A stretch of 64,000 nt of DNA, taken from positions 145,489 through 209,488 of the forward strand of contig NC_011775.1 of the NCBI RefSeq assembly GCF_000021305.1. Reading direction: 5' to 3'. The notes beneath the pieces were generated by a model, which did not search any database, was not told the DNA's origin, and saw only the letters and a list, made by a program, of their open reading frames with translations. The position numbers and the translations under genes were made by a program. The number at the start of each line of letters is the position of its first letter. The first letter of the stretch is position 1. The stretch comes from Bacillus cereus G9842. GTDB taxonomy: Bacteria > Bacillota > Bacilli > Bacillales > Bacillaceae_G. This document shows positions 26,774-34,960 of this stretch, piece after piece.

Positions 26774-27679
26774 TTAGGCTGATTCATTCACTGCTGAAAT
26801 CTTTTCTTTAGTCAATGTAACTCTTGAATCAGTTTGATCTGCAGTTACGTATAATGACATTTGTTCTTCTTCCTTTACATTTTTAAACTTAGCTGTTAAT
26901 GCCTTTCTTCTATTGAAAGTGTGATAGAGTACTTCTACTATCCCATCATGAGCAAGAGGTTCCACGAACATATTCGCTGCTTGTAATTGGTTACTAGCAT
27001 TAGACATCCTTCTCATTAATTCGTTATACGCCTTTTCCATTGCAACTTGTTCAAAGTCTTCACCATCTTGAACTTTAATACTGCTTGTCTTCACCTCATA
27101 TGAAAACAGAAGGTATCTCTTTGTTTCATATCTTGGTGATTTATTTTGCCAATCTTCCAAATCCTTAACAACTGCTGCCCCGTACTTCAATGCATTAAGT
27201 GGCATATCTCTTTGTTCAGTCATATTTCTCTTCATTTCATCTAGTTGTTCTGATAAATCTATAAACTTATTATGAATATAAACTGTTGCTTGATAATTTA
27301 ATGTAGCTAACCAAGATTCAAAAGATGAATCAATAGCTTCTTGTTCTGCTTGACTACGTAGATAATAGTTACAAGGGACAACTTCAGCCATCATTACATA
27401 TCTGTAATTAACGCAACGAATCATTGTAAAATTAATGTCAACAATCTCATCAATTAATTCTTCAAATACATTAGGCTCTTGTTCAACATAATGAACTTCA
27501 TTTTTCTTGGTACTTTTTGATTTTTTAGCTAATTTTTCTTCTAGCCCCTTTTTAGCAGCTAGAGTTGTCTCATTATTTTTCCAGAACTTAAATTGTTCCG
27601 GTATAATTGGTTGCTTAGTAGCCATTCGGTAAACAACAAAGGCTATTAAACCTATACAGAGAATCACCAGTACATCCAT
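26774..27679 (-). CDS. T4SS membrane protein resembling a VirB4 N-terminal domain
   Basis: The 301-aa protein has an N-terminal membrane segment (DVLVILCIGLIAFVVYRMA), a basic linker and a 200-residue cytoplasmic domain. The latter reads like the N-terminal part of TrsE/VirB4 proteins (EVVPCNYYLRSQAEQEAID...WLATLNYQATVYIHNKFIDL). There is no ATPase motif. It sits directly upstream of virB4, 39 bp apart, and downstream of the PrgI gene, so it may anchor or dock VirB4. The family similarity is my reading of the pattern and should be taken as moderate. Confidence 0.7.
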   Translation of the reverse strand: MDVLVILCIGLIAFVVYRMATKQPIIPEQFKFWKNNETTLAAKKGLEEKLAKKSKSTKKNEVHYVEQEPNVFEELIDEIVDINFTMIRCVNYRYVMMAEVVPCNYYLRSQAEQEAIDSSFESWLATLNYQATVYIHNKFIDLSEQLDEMKRNMTEQRDMPLNALKYGAAVVKDLEDWQNKSPRYETKRYLLFSYEVKTSSIKVQDGEDFEQVAMEKAYNELMRRMSNASNQLQAANMFVEPLAHDGIVEVLYHTFNRRKALTAKFKNVKEEEQMSLYVTADQTDSRVTLTKEKISAVNESA

Positions 27680-27692
27680 TCAATTTTTCCTC

Positions 27693-28019
27693 CTATTCCT
27701 TTTTGCCTTTTCTCCATACACCATATTGTGACTTCTCCCCGAGCCGTACTAGCCAATAATAATCAGCAAACATGTTATATTTCTCAACCTTCCAAAAGGC
27801 TAAATAACCAATAATAGACAATACTGGTAAACTAGAAATTATCAATACCCCTATTCGAAAGTAAAAATCAATACCCTCAAATAGATCCCATATAATAGGT
27901 GCTACAGTATATAAAAATGAACCACCAATAATTAAATAAATTAATTGCCTCATCGATACCACGCCAAGTATTACTTTTTGTTCACTAGTCATATCTGCTG
28001 GTACTTGTTCAATTCGCAT
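27693..28019 (-). CDS. prgI: PrgI/VirB3-family membrane protein
   Basis: The 108-aa protein matches the PrgI family pattern: a short N-terminal segment (RIEQVPADMTSEQKVILGVVSMRQ), two membrane segments (about 30-50 and 60-80) and a basic C-terminal tail (WLVRLGEKSQYGVWRKGKKE). PrgI proteins fill the VirB3 role, linking the T4SS membrane complex to VirB4. Ribosome site AAAGGAGG precedes ATG 28019. It lies between the pilin genes and the VirB4 genes, the usual place. Confidence 0.88.
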   Translation of the reverse strand: MRIEQVPADMTSEQKVILGVVSMRQLIYLIIGGSFLYTVAPIIWDLFEGIDFYFRIGVLIISSLPVLSIIGYLAFWKVEKYNMFADYYWLVRLGEKSQYGVWRKGKKE

Positions 28020-28076
28020 TTACATCCTCCTTTCAAAATCAAATTCTTCACTTGTAAACTTGAACTGAAAAATTTA

Positions 28077-28727
28077 TTAAATTCCACCTATATAACCTGC
28101 AATATCGAAAGATTTATAAATGATATAAGCTCCTATTCCAGCCGAAATTAAACCAGCAATTGCTTTAGTTCTCTCATTTGCATTTGTTTGCGATAATGAC
28201 AATTTAGAACCGGCGTATAATAAAGAACCAACCACAATAAATCCACCCATTCCTAAAAGAATAACCATTATTGAATTTAAATCTGAAACAAGACCCGCTT
28301 TACCACTTTTTGAGTTCTTAAAGATCATTCCAAACCATCCAACAATAGACATACATTTATATAGCATCCAACCACCAAAAATCGCGCAAATTAAGCCGAT
28401 TATTCCATTAGTCCGCAGAGCAGGATTGCTAATCGATGCAGTAATTTTCATACCTGCAATAATAATGTTAGCTAAAACTACAAAGCCACCAACTGTTATT
28501 GCTAAAACTAATAAGGAGTTGAATTTCTTAAATGTATCTGAACTAGGCTTACTTCCCTGTTTCGAATCAAATACATTTATATCTTTAAAAGCTTCTAAAT
28601 TATCTTCTGCCTTTTTCAAGTCTTCAGCATAAGCAATTGGGGGATGTATAACTCCTATTCCTAAAACGAGAATGAGAGTAGATATGCAAGAAATAGCCCA
28701 CTTATTAAAACTAAACTTTCTATGCAT
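28077..28727 (-). CDS. Tandem VirB2/TrbC-like pilin (two-module)
   Basis: The 216-aa protein has a signal-like N-terminus (residues 1-35, cleavage near AYAEDL) and then two copies of a VirB2-type unit, each with two membrane helices separated by a short basic loop (SNPALRTNGIIG and TNANERTKAIAG). The same pattern, TNPQARTQAIGG, occurs once in the neighbouring 142-aa pilin. Internal duplication gives four membrane helices. It could be a pilus subunit, a minor pilin or a base component. It is co-transcribed after the single-module pilin gene, behind a terminator that may reduce its expression. Confidence 0.8.
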   Translation of the reverse strand: MHRKFSFNKWAISCISTLILVLGIGVIHPPIAYAEDLKKAEDNLEAFKDINVFDSKQGSKPSSDTFKKFNSLLVLAITVGGFVVLANIIIAGMKITASISNPALRTNGIIGLICAIFGGWMLYKCMSIVGWFGMIFKNSKSGKAGLVSDLNSIMVILLGMGGFIVVGSLLYAGSKLSLSQTNANERTKAIAGLISAGIGAYIIYKSFDIAGYIGGI

Positions 28728-28753
28728 TAAACCCCTTCTTTCAACTTCTTATG

Positions 28754-28802
28754 AAAAAAGATGGGTAAGAGAAATTCATTACACCCTTAGCCCATCTTTT
28801 TT
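28754..28802 (-). terminator. Attenuating terminator between the two pilin genes
   Basis: On the minus strand AAAAAAGATGGG pairs with CCCATCTTTTTT, with a 25-nt loop, between the 142-aa pilin and the two-module pilin genes. It would give more pilin mRNA than downstream T4SS mRNA. Confidence 0.85.
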
Positions 28803-28817
28803 GGAACGTGGATTTAA

Positions 28818-29246
28818 TTAACCTCCAAATCCGCCGACCCATCCTGCAATAACTAAACATTTGTAGCAGATCCATCCACCAAAACAAGCAGCAACAAAAC
28901 CACCAATAGCTTGTGTACGTGCTTGAGGATTTGTTTGTGCCATAGCAATTCTTGAACCTGCAAATAATAGACATCCGATACAAAGGAATCCACTAATACC
29001 CATAGCAAGGAGTAACAGACCATTCATATCTTTGAAAATACCAGCTTTAGCATTATTTTGAACTGATACTTTCTGCCCACCAGCATCAACGCCTTCGAAT
29101 ACCTTCGCTCCTGCTTCAGCAATTGGAGAAGAAGTAAACATGTTTTGTCCAGCAACTACCATCGCAGCAATCATTGAAATAGTAAGAAGTAACTTCTTAA
29201 ACGGTTGTGATATTTTTTTTCTAAAAGGTTGTGTAAGTACTGACAC
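28818..29246 (-). CDS. VirB2-like major pilin
   Basis: The 142-aa pre-protein starts at GTG 29246 (TTGGAGGTG). Its long signal peptide ends near residues 40-46 (SPIAEAGAKV). The mature part has two membrane helices around the loop AQTNPQARTQAIGG and ends in glycine-rich VIAGWVGGFGG. This is the VirB2/TrbC pattern for T4SS pilins. It is the first gene of the T4SS operon, with a 150-nt leader, a regulon-type promoter and a stem-loop at the 5-prime end of the mRNA. Confidence 0.85.
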   Translation of the reverse strand: MSVLTQPFRKKISQPFKKLLLTISMIAAMVVAGQNMFTSSPIAEAGAKVFEGVDAGGQKVSVQNNAKAGIFKDMNGLLLLAMGISGFLCIGCLLFAGSRIAMAQTNPQARTQAIGGFVAACFGGWICYKCLVIAGWVGGFGG

Positions 29247-29375
29247 AAACCCACCTCCAAGTTTGATTAATAGTAAAGAGAATAAATACCTCTTAAAAAC
29301 ATTACGTAAATATATTAAACAAATTTTTTATTAAGTCATCCTATTGCCACCTTCCTTTAAGAATTTAAATATTAG

Positions 29376-29405
29376 GAAGCCCTTCTGCTTCAGTAGTGCA
29401 TTATA
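29376..29405 (-). promoter_or_regulatory. T4SS -10 region and 5-prime stem-loop
   Basis: The -10 TATAAT is at 29400-29405 on the minus strand. The predicted transcript begins near 29393 and immediately forms GAAGC-AGAAGG-GCTTC (29376-29392), a hairpin likely to stabilise the mRNA end. Confidence 0.5.
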
Positions 29406-29428
29406 CTCACCGAAGGTCTAGTTTTTAA
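29400..29428 (-). promoter_or_regulatory. Regulon-type promoter of the T4SS operon
   Basis: CTA-TTAAAA (hexamer 29423-29428), 17 bp, TATAAT (29400-29405) followed by GCACTA. It drives the pilin gene and the 13-kb T4SS operon. Confidence 0.75.
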
Positions 29429-29470
29429 TAGTAAATGGAAACTTTTTTTTAAAAGTAAAAAAAAGTTTTT

Positions 29471-29508
29471 TACTGTATATTAGAAACATAGAGAAAACAA
29501 CATACAGT
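29471..29508. promoter_or_regulatory. Inverted repeat near divergent promoters
   Basis: TACTGTAT and ATACAGTA are an 8-bp inverted repeat about 25 bp apart, in front of the 96-aa membrane gene and behind the T4SS promoter. It may be an operator for the divergent pair. Confidence 0.4.
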
Positions 29509-29546
29509 ATAATTACTTAATATATAAATAATAAGGAGTGGATGAT

Positions 29547-29837
29547 ATGTTAGATTTAGCATTGAATTGTTTCGTAGGAAGAAAGATTGGTAGAGAATGT
29601 GGTCGTGTAGGGTTAATGTTCGGTTTAATTTTAATTGGTTCATTACTCCTATTTCAGCATTATGCGCCATATATTTATACTGTCTATTCCGCAAACACAG
29701 TAGAAACTATATTAAAAGGAATATTTCTTTTAATAATTGCATTTGGTACACTTCTAGTTATCGTACCTATTATTATGGCAATTGGATCGTGTTTTTATCT
29801 TTTAATTCGTACAGTAGTTGGGGTACTAAAAGCATGA
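29547..29837 (+). CDS. Small membrane protein
   Basis: ATG at 29547 has AAGGAG eight nt upstream. A GTG three codons earlier overlaps that ribosome site and is rejected. The 96-aa protein has about three hydrophobic segments (GLMFGLILIGSLLLF, AYTVETILKGIFLLIIAFGTLLV-like, VPIIMAIGSCFYLLI) and few polar loops. It is divergent from the T4SS operon and has its own terminator. It could be a surface- or entry-exclusion-type protein, but there is no sequence evidence beyond position. The family is not recognised. Confidence 0.65.
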   Translation: MLDLALNCFVGRKIGRECGRVGLMFGLILIGSLLLFQHYAPYIYTVYSANTVETILKGIFLLIIAFGTLLVIVPIIMAIGSCFYLLIRTVVGVLKA

Positions 29838-29862
29838 ACATTATTATTTATATTCAAAAATA

Positions 29863-29904
29863 AAACACCTATTAATATGGTAATTCCCATATCAATAGGT
29901 GTTT
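29863..29904 (+). terminator. Rho-independent terminator
   Basis: AAACACCTATT-A-ATATGG pairs with CCATAT-C-AATAGGTGTTT, followed by a T-rich tail. Confidence 0.85.
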
Positions 29905-30067
29905 ATTTATTGTTGTAAAAATTTAAGCAAATACAGTTTTATCATTTTTCCACTAATCTAATTATATTTTAATCAGTCTAATTAATTTTCTCTTTTGTAA
30001 AATTGTATTCATTAATGTACAACTTTGTTGTATAGTCCACAACTTTCTTGTAATCATACAACAACTG

Positions 30068-31369
30068 TTATCCTATCTTCACAACACTCGGTAATCGATT
30101 ACTATTTAGCAAGTCGTCAAGTCCCTTAGATTCATTTACATCCCAAATTGCTGCGTATAAACTTACACCAATTTCTTTTAACTCTTTAGAAAAGTTAAAT
30201 AGGTGCATTTTTACAAATTTATTAGTAGTAGCGTCCATATCATAAGCAATGACAACTTTCTTTATACCTTTTTCTTTAATTATCGGTAAAATTAATCGAT
30301 ACGTTTGTACACCTGGTAATGCAAATACATTACTTCCAAAAGTATCCAATTTTTGTTTTTTGAAAACTTCATTGTCTTTAAATTCATAAAGCTTTTGTGC
30401 AATTCTATCGCCTTTTAATAAACCTTCAGTCACCCAAACTGTATCTCCTAATTCATATTCTTCACCCATTTGCCAATCTTTTAATCTTTGATAGGGTACT
30501 GCTAAATGTATAGGAAGCGGATTCCCTACACCTGTACCATTCTCTTTACCTGATGATGAAAGCCAGTAGTACTTTTGGCCTTTTTTTAATTCGATGTTCC
30601 CAATGTTTTCACCATTCAATTTAAAACACTTTTCCTTAAAATCTATTGGTCCTTCAAATACAATCTCGCCTTTATAAAGTACTTTAACCACATTTGGCTG
30701 TTGTACTATTTCTGCCTTAAAATCTGAATTAACAGGTGTTACTTTTAATCTATTAGTTACATTTTGAATTCTATATTGGAAACCTACAATCTGTTTTGTT
30801 ATATCTCTACAAGGAATAAGAATTGAATCTTTACTACCACTCATAGTAATATATTTATCACCTTTATTCTTCCCCTGAGCTGTATAAAATCCTGGTACTC
30901 CCAAAAATGAGTCTGGTTTTACTACAGAAACACTCTTTAATATATCTTTTATTATTTGCCATGGTTTATCAGGAAAACTATTATATTGTCTTACTTCTAT
31001 TTCTTCAGTAGTCATACAACGACTTGGTCCAGTTAAATGATTAAAATGTTTTTGATCAAGTTGGCATCTTTTTAACATAAGTTGATATGCAATATTTAAT
31101 TCCCTAATGGTATGTTTTTCTCTTTCTTTTACTACCTTAATACTTGAAAAATCATAATCTGTTTGTTTTTCAGTGTTTAAAAAATGCAGATAACCTGGGC
31201 ATGTCCCATTATGACCAAAAGGTTTATCTGATTTTACTCGACAACAAACAACTCTATTTTTATCTTCATTAATCATACACATATTTTCACTTCCACAAAT
31301 GTCACAAGGTGTATGATAATATTCAAACCAGCCTTTTAATTTTGGAATTGGCCGAAATTCTCTAACCAT
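30068..31369 (-). CDS. TOPRIM primase-like protein (DUF3854-like)
   Basis: The 433-aa protein has an N-terminal zinc-finger-like region (CDICGSENMCM ... CC ... C, residues 20-60) as in DNA primases. The C-terminal TOPRIM-like part shows WVTEGLLKGD (catalytic Glu), GVQTY and VVIAYDMDATTN (Asp pair). Such proteins synthesise or bind primers in plasmid and phage replication; the DUF3854 group is TOPRIM-containing without a polymerase core. ATG at 31369 has a GGGGG ribosome site. Its leader contains an attenuator-like hairpin. It follows the ParA-like gene on the minus strand. Confidence 0.75.
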   Translation of the reverse strand: MVREFRPIPKLKGWFEYYHTPCDICGSENMCMINEDKNRVVCCRVKSDKPFGHNGTCPGYLHFLNTEKQTDYDFSSIKVVKEREKHTIRELNIAYQLMLKRCQLDQKHFNHLTGPSRCMTTEEIEVRQYNSFPDKPWQIIKDILKSVSVVKPDSFLGVPGFYTAQGKNKGDKYITMSGSKDSILIPCRDITKQIVGFQYRIQNVTNRLKVTPVNSDFKAEIVQQPNVVKVLYKGEIVFEGPIDFKEKCFKLNGENIGNIELKKGQKYYWLSSSGKENGTGVGNPLPIHLAVPYQRLKDWQMGEEYELGDTVWVTEGLLKGDRIAQKLYEFKDNEVFKKQKLDTFGSNVFALPGVQTYRLILPIIKEKGIKKVVIAYDMDATTNKFVKMHLFNFSKELKEIGVSLYAAIWDVNESKGLDDLLNSNRLPSVVKIG

Positions 31370-31444
31370 TTTATAAATCCCCCTTAATATTTATTAATCA
31401 CTATTTTTTAAATAATATTCTCTTACTAATCTCTCAAATGAACG

Positions 31445-31497
31445 CAAAAAAGGCCCAAGGAATTTGTATAAAACGCAAACCCCAAAGGCCTAATATT
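31445..31497 (-). promoter_or_regulatory. Attenuator-like leader of the primase-like gene (element A)
   Basis: Read on the minus strand, AGGCCTTTGGGGTTTGCG ... CCTTGGGCCTTTTTTGCG forms a terminator-type hairpin with a T tract, 70 nt before the primase-like ATG. Its 5-prime half matches the leader of dnaN (GCCYTTGGGGTTT-CG). It may end the ParA-like transcript or control entry into the primase gene. Confidence 0.55.
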
Positions 31498-31566
31498 GTT
31501 AAATTTAATAAAAATTACATAAGTTATTTATGTGTATATTCTATCAAATTCTCACTTTACTTTCTA

Positions 31567-33222
31567 TTAATTCATAAATTTCTTTAGAAAAATTTCAATA
31601 GTGGACCTTACAGGTTTCTTTTCAAAAGTTAATACTTCTTTTTTATCACCTGTAATTTGCTCAAGCATTTTTACAAAATGGGGTTCAAGTTTATTGTAAA
31701 CATGGTCTTGCTCAAGTAATGGTAAGGTTTTATATTGATTTTTATTTATCTCGATATGCATTGAAGGTATTTTAGCAATTAAAGGAATCCCTAAACCTAT
31801 TTCTAATAAATCAGGCTTACTAAATTGTAAATGCTCATTAAATATTAATTTACAAGTAATTTTAGATTTTATTACTTTATCAATATATTCCTTCCATTCA
31901 AGTACACCGGAGATATCATTATTTCCAATAATCCATAATTCATCTAAATGCGGTAGTATTTTTTCAGTATATGGCTCCATTTTACCTGTTGGAAGGTCAA
32001 CTAATAACAAATCATAGAATTTTAACCCCTCTATGAAGTATTCAAGCCTTTGTTCATTCCACTTTAATTCTGTGTCTTCTTCAATAAATGGATAAAAATG
32101 AATACCCTTTACATCCCAGACAACTTGTTCGGGTTTCCCCTCTCCATTTAAAAACTTACTATAGGTTAACCAATTCTTAGGCATATTACTAAAAAGAGAT
32201 AATGAATTTTTCTGCTTCATATTTGGTGTAATAGACTCTAATACACCAATGGGAAATGCATACTCAGATAAGTATAATGCCAAGTTTATACTTAAAGTAG
32301 TAACACCACTTCTATGTAGAGGTGACCATATACCTATTGCTCTATGTGGTATTGTCTTTTTTTTATAAACAGGAATATTTATATAGTCGCGTAAATTAAA
32401 GATTCTTTTTTCAAACTGTTTTCTTTCATCAATGTATTCTTTAATTTCTTGTTTATCTATTGGTTTACCATTAGCAGAAAGCTTCAAATCATGTGCTACT
32501 GCTTCTTTATGTTCTTCTATTTCTTTATGTTCTACAGTTTCACTTTTAACCGCTGGACCATTATTTGCGTCCTCACTGCTATTTACTTGTTCATTCTCTT
32601 CAACATTCTCTTTTTCAATTGATTCTATATTCTCCAATTTATTACCTGAATTGTCTATGTTTGCACTGACTTTTTCATCATCATTAAACTTTTCTTTTGG
32701 AATAATATTCAGGTTATATATATCAGCACCATTATTTTCATCTTCTTCAATCGTTACTGAAAGTTTATTTGCATTCAATGAAAATGGAAATTCCTCTTTC
32801 TCTTCAACCTGCATTTCCTCAACAGTTTCTACTGGGAAATCTAATGGTAAATTCATTAAACTATTTATATTTTCTTGTTTCAATTCTGAAATTAATAATC
32901 TAAATTGCTCTTCATCATTAGAAATAGTTTTTAAAACCGGATCTTGATATTTATCAAGAGATTCTATAGCGTCAATATCCTCAATTATTAAAATGAAGTG
33001 TTGGACGTCACTATAAAACATCTGCTTTAAACTACAATATCGTATATAATCTTGATCACTACTATTCACATTTAAAATCAGTATTTTTACATCTTCTTTT
33101 GGCTCCTCTAAATCATCAATACTACATTCTTCATAGTCCCATTTCGGAAAATGTTCTTCCAGGACCTCAATCATAAATTCCTTAAATTCTTCATCAATTG
33201 TATTTTGAATGATTACGTCCAA
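31567..33222 (-). CDS. ParA/TadZ-like P-loop protein with acidic linker
   Basis: The 551-aa protein starts at TTG 33222 (AGAGGGTGA). Residues 1-110 look like a receiver-type alpha/beta domain. A long acidic, low-complexity linker follows (about 120-260). The C-terminal part resembles the SIMIBI ATPase fold of MinD/CpaE/TadZ. The P-loop near residue 300 reads SPLHRSGVTTLS, where the deviant Walker A KGGxGKT has lost its lysines, so ATP hydrolysis is doubtful. TadZ-type proteins place pilus or transfer machinery at the pole. It is adjacent to the XRE gene (18-bp gap) and upstream of the primase-like gene, so a role in positioning or replication is also possible. Confidence 0.65.
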   Translation of the reverse strand: MDVIIQNTIDEEFKEFMIEVLEEHFPKWDYEECSIDDLEEPKEDVKILILNVNSSDQDYIRYCSLKQMFYSDVQHFILIIEDIDAIESLDKYQDPVLKTISNDEEQFRLLISELKQENINSLMNLPLDFPVETVEEMQVEEKEEFPFSLNANKLSVTIEEDENNGADIYNLNIIPKEKFNDDEKVSANIDNSGNKLENIESIEKENVEENEQVNSSEDANNGPAVKSETVEHKEIEEHKEAVAHDLKLSANGKPIDKQEIKEYIDERKQFEKRIFNLRDYINIPVYKKKTIPHRAIGIWSPLHRSGVTTLSINLALYLSEYAFPIGVLESITPNMKQKNSLSLFSNMPKNWLTYSKFLNGEGKPEQVVWDVKGIHFYPFIEEDTELKWNEQRLEYFIEGLKFYDLLLVDLPTGKMEPYTEKILPHLDELWIIGNNDISGVLEWKEYIDKVIKSKITCKLIFNEHLQFSKPDLLEIGLGIPLIAKIPSMHIEINKNQYKTLPLLEQDHVYNKLEPHFVKMLEQITGDKKEVLTFEKKPVRSTIEIFLKKFMN

Positions 33223-33239
33223 AGTTTCACCCTCTTTAT

Positions 33240-33461
33240 TTACTGTTCTATACAGTTCTCTTTTGCAACAATGTCATTAAACCGACGAATAAGATTAGCA
33301 TTTAAAGGATATTTTTCATTCATTACACCTGATAAATAGTTAGGGGTAATACCTAACTTACTCGCAAATGTTACATTAGATAAATTGTATCTCCTCATAA
33401 ATAAAATAATTTTTTCAATATCATTAACTGGTCTTATATCTAAATTCAATTTGTTATCCAT
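33240..33461 (-). CDS. XRE-family HTH regulator
   Basis: ATG at 33461 (MDNKLNLDIRP) with AAAAGGGG upstream is preferred over an earlier ATG 12 codons before. The 73-aa protein is one helix-turn-helix domain (FASKLGITPNYLSGVMNEKYPLN). It lies 18 bp upstream of the ParA-like gene and divergently from the sigma-A-type promoter of dnaN, so it is a candidate repressor for both transcripts. Confidence 0.8.
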   Translation of the reverse strand: MDNKLNLDIRPVNDIEKIILFMRRYNLSNVTFASKLGITPNYLSGVMNEKYPLNANLIRRFNDIVAKENCIEQ

Positions 33462-33548
33462 ATAATTACAGCCCCTTTTAAATAGTATTACTACCATATA
33501 AGATACTCATTTTAACCTCATATTTTAAGACTAATTTAATTAAAATTG

Positions 33549-33577
33549 TTGATATGATACGAACTTCCCTCTATAAT
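33549..33577 (+). promoter_or_regulatory. Sigma-A-type promoter of the dnaN operon
   Basis: TTGATA (33549-33554), 17 bp, TATAAT (33572-33577), near consensus. It gives a transcript beginning near 33584, with a leader of about 180 nt before the dnaN ATG. Confidence 0.75.
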
Positions 33578-33623
33578 GAGCTTATTACAATATTTATTTA
33601 TTATTTTTTACTAAAAACAGTTT

Positions 33624-33678
33624 AAGCCCTTGGGGTTTCGGAATTCATTAACAATCCGTTACCCTCAAGGGCTTTTTT
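33624..33678 (+). terminator. Attenuator in the dnaN leader (element B)
   Basis: TAAGCCCTTGGGGTTTCGG ... CCGTTACCCTCAAGGGCTTTTTTT is a long terminator hairpin 40 nt into the dnaN leader. The only ATG after it is dnaN itself, so it must be bypassed for dnaN expression. It shares the GCCYTTGGGGTTT-CG core with element A. Confidence 0.75.
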
Positions 33679-33761
33679 GTGTTTTTTAGGGTTCTGAATA
33701 TTGTTTTATTATGTTTAATTACTGCATCGAATAAAGCATTTAAAAATAAGGAGAGATAATT

Positions 33762-34901
33762 ATGGAATTTACAATTAACAAACAAGAACTGCTTAATAAT
33801 TTAGTAAAGGTTGGTAAATACTCAGCACGAAGCACGACATTACCAATTTTATGTGGTATCTATTTAAAGGCAACTTCTAATGAATTACTACTTGTAGCAA
33901 GCAATAAAGAGGATACAATCGTTAGTACTATATCAGAAACCAACAATTTTAATATAGTACAAGAGGGTGAAGTAGTTGTTCCTAAAACTATAACCGATAT
34001 AGTAAAAAAACTACCTGATGATACAGTATCCTTCACCTTAGATAATAATAATTCACTTCATATTTCTAGTGGGAAAACAAATTACAGTCTTAATACGTTA
34101 TCTGCTGATGATTATCCTGATTTCACTACTAAGACTTTAAAGTTTCTTGTTACTATATCACTAAAAAAATTACAAAGATCTGTAGAGGCTACTCACTATT
34201 GTGCTGCCGAAAATCACTCTAAACCTCAATTAAAAGGGATAGAAATTTCAATTACTAATAAAGAGATAGCATTTGCTGCAACAGATGCAAATACACTATC
34301 TAGAAGTACTATTCCAATAACAACTGATAACAACATAGAAGAAAAGTTACTTTACTCATGTATAGTACCTTCTAAATGGCTCTATGATGCAATAAAGATG
34401 TTTGAAGAAGAAGAGATAGAATTAGGTTTTGAAGGTAATTCTGCTATCCTTCGTTCGAAAGATTTGCATATCAAAACTCAAATAATTGAGGGTAAATATC
34501 CTGATGTTGTGAAGTTTATGGAGTTTGAGAAAAAAGTTAAAACAACTATATCTACGGATAGATTGCAGTTAATTAATTCGCTGGAGCAGGTAAATGTTAT
34601 TTGCTCAATGAACAATCCTAAGTCAGCAGCTTTATTGAAATTAGAATTAAACTCAAAAGAGTTTAGTTTATCAAATAATAATAAATCTCTAGGAGACGTC
34701 ATCGTTAAAAACCCAATAGAAATAGATGGAGAGACAATTCCTATTTCAATCGGATTTAGCATAGACTATATGCTTAGACATTTGAAAAGTATGCAAGATG
34801 ATGTTGTAAAGATCGGGTTCATTGCTGAACAAAGTCCATTAATTTTTCGAAATATGAATACTGAAGATTTTAAGCTCATGTTGCCAATAAGAATAGGATG
34901 A
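33762..34901 (+). CDS. dnaN: DNA polymerase III beta sliding clamp
   Basis: The 379-aa protein has the normal length and the three-domain pattern of DnaN (N-terminal EFTINKQELLNNL, TTLPIL, a middle with EISITNKEIAFAATDANTLS, and a C-terminus ending in MLPIRIG, the LMPIR equivalent). It would form a ring on DNA and tether polymerases and repair proteins. A plasmid copy is additional to the chromosomal one. Its position as the first gene of the ubiquitin-like operon is unusual. AAGGAGAG ribosome site. Expression probably depends on the attenuator in the leader. Confidence 0.95.
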   Translation: MEFTINKQELLNNLVKVGKYSARSTTLPILCGIYLKATSNELLLVASNKEDTIVSTISETNNFNIVQEGEVVVPKTITDIVKKLPDDTVSFTLDNNNSLHISSGKTNYSLNTLSADDYPDFTTKTLKFLVTISLKKLQRSVEATHYCAAENHSKPQLKGIEISITNKEIAFAATDANTLSRSTIPITTDNNIEEKLLYSCIVPSKWLYDAIKMFEEEEIELGFEGNSAILRSKDLHIKTQIIEGKYPDVVKFMEFEKKVKTTISTDRLQLINSLEQVNVICSMNNPKSAALLKLELNSKEFSLSNNNKSLGDVIVKNPIEIDGETIPISIGFSIDYMLRHLKSMQDDVVKIGFIAEQSPLIFRNMNTEDFKLMLPIRIG

Positions 34902-34907
34902 TTAAGT

Positions 34908-34939
34908 AAAAGAGAAGGTAATACCACTTCTCTTTTTTT
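34908..34939 (+). terminator. Internal terminator after dnaN
   Basis: AAAAGAGAAG, loop, CTTCTCTTTTTTT lies between dnaN and the next gene (start 34961). The downstream genes need readthrough or their own promoter. Confidence 0.85.
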
Positions 34940-34960
34940 ATATTTAGGAGGAAAGGTATT

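Noticed and set aside
28741..28983. 80-codon frame opposite in phase to the 142-aa pilin
   Set aside because: It is a shadow of the pilin gene and crosses the terminator; composition (Cys/Trp-rich) is typical of a wrong frame.
32432..32947. 171-codon plus-strand frame within the ParA-like gene
   Set aside because: It mirrors the acidic low-complexity linker on the other strand (Ser/Phe-rich) and has no ribosome site.
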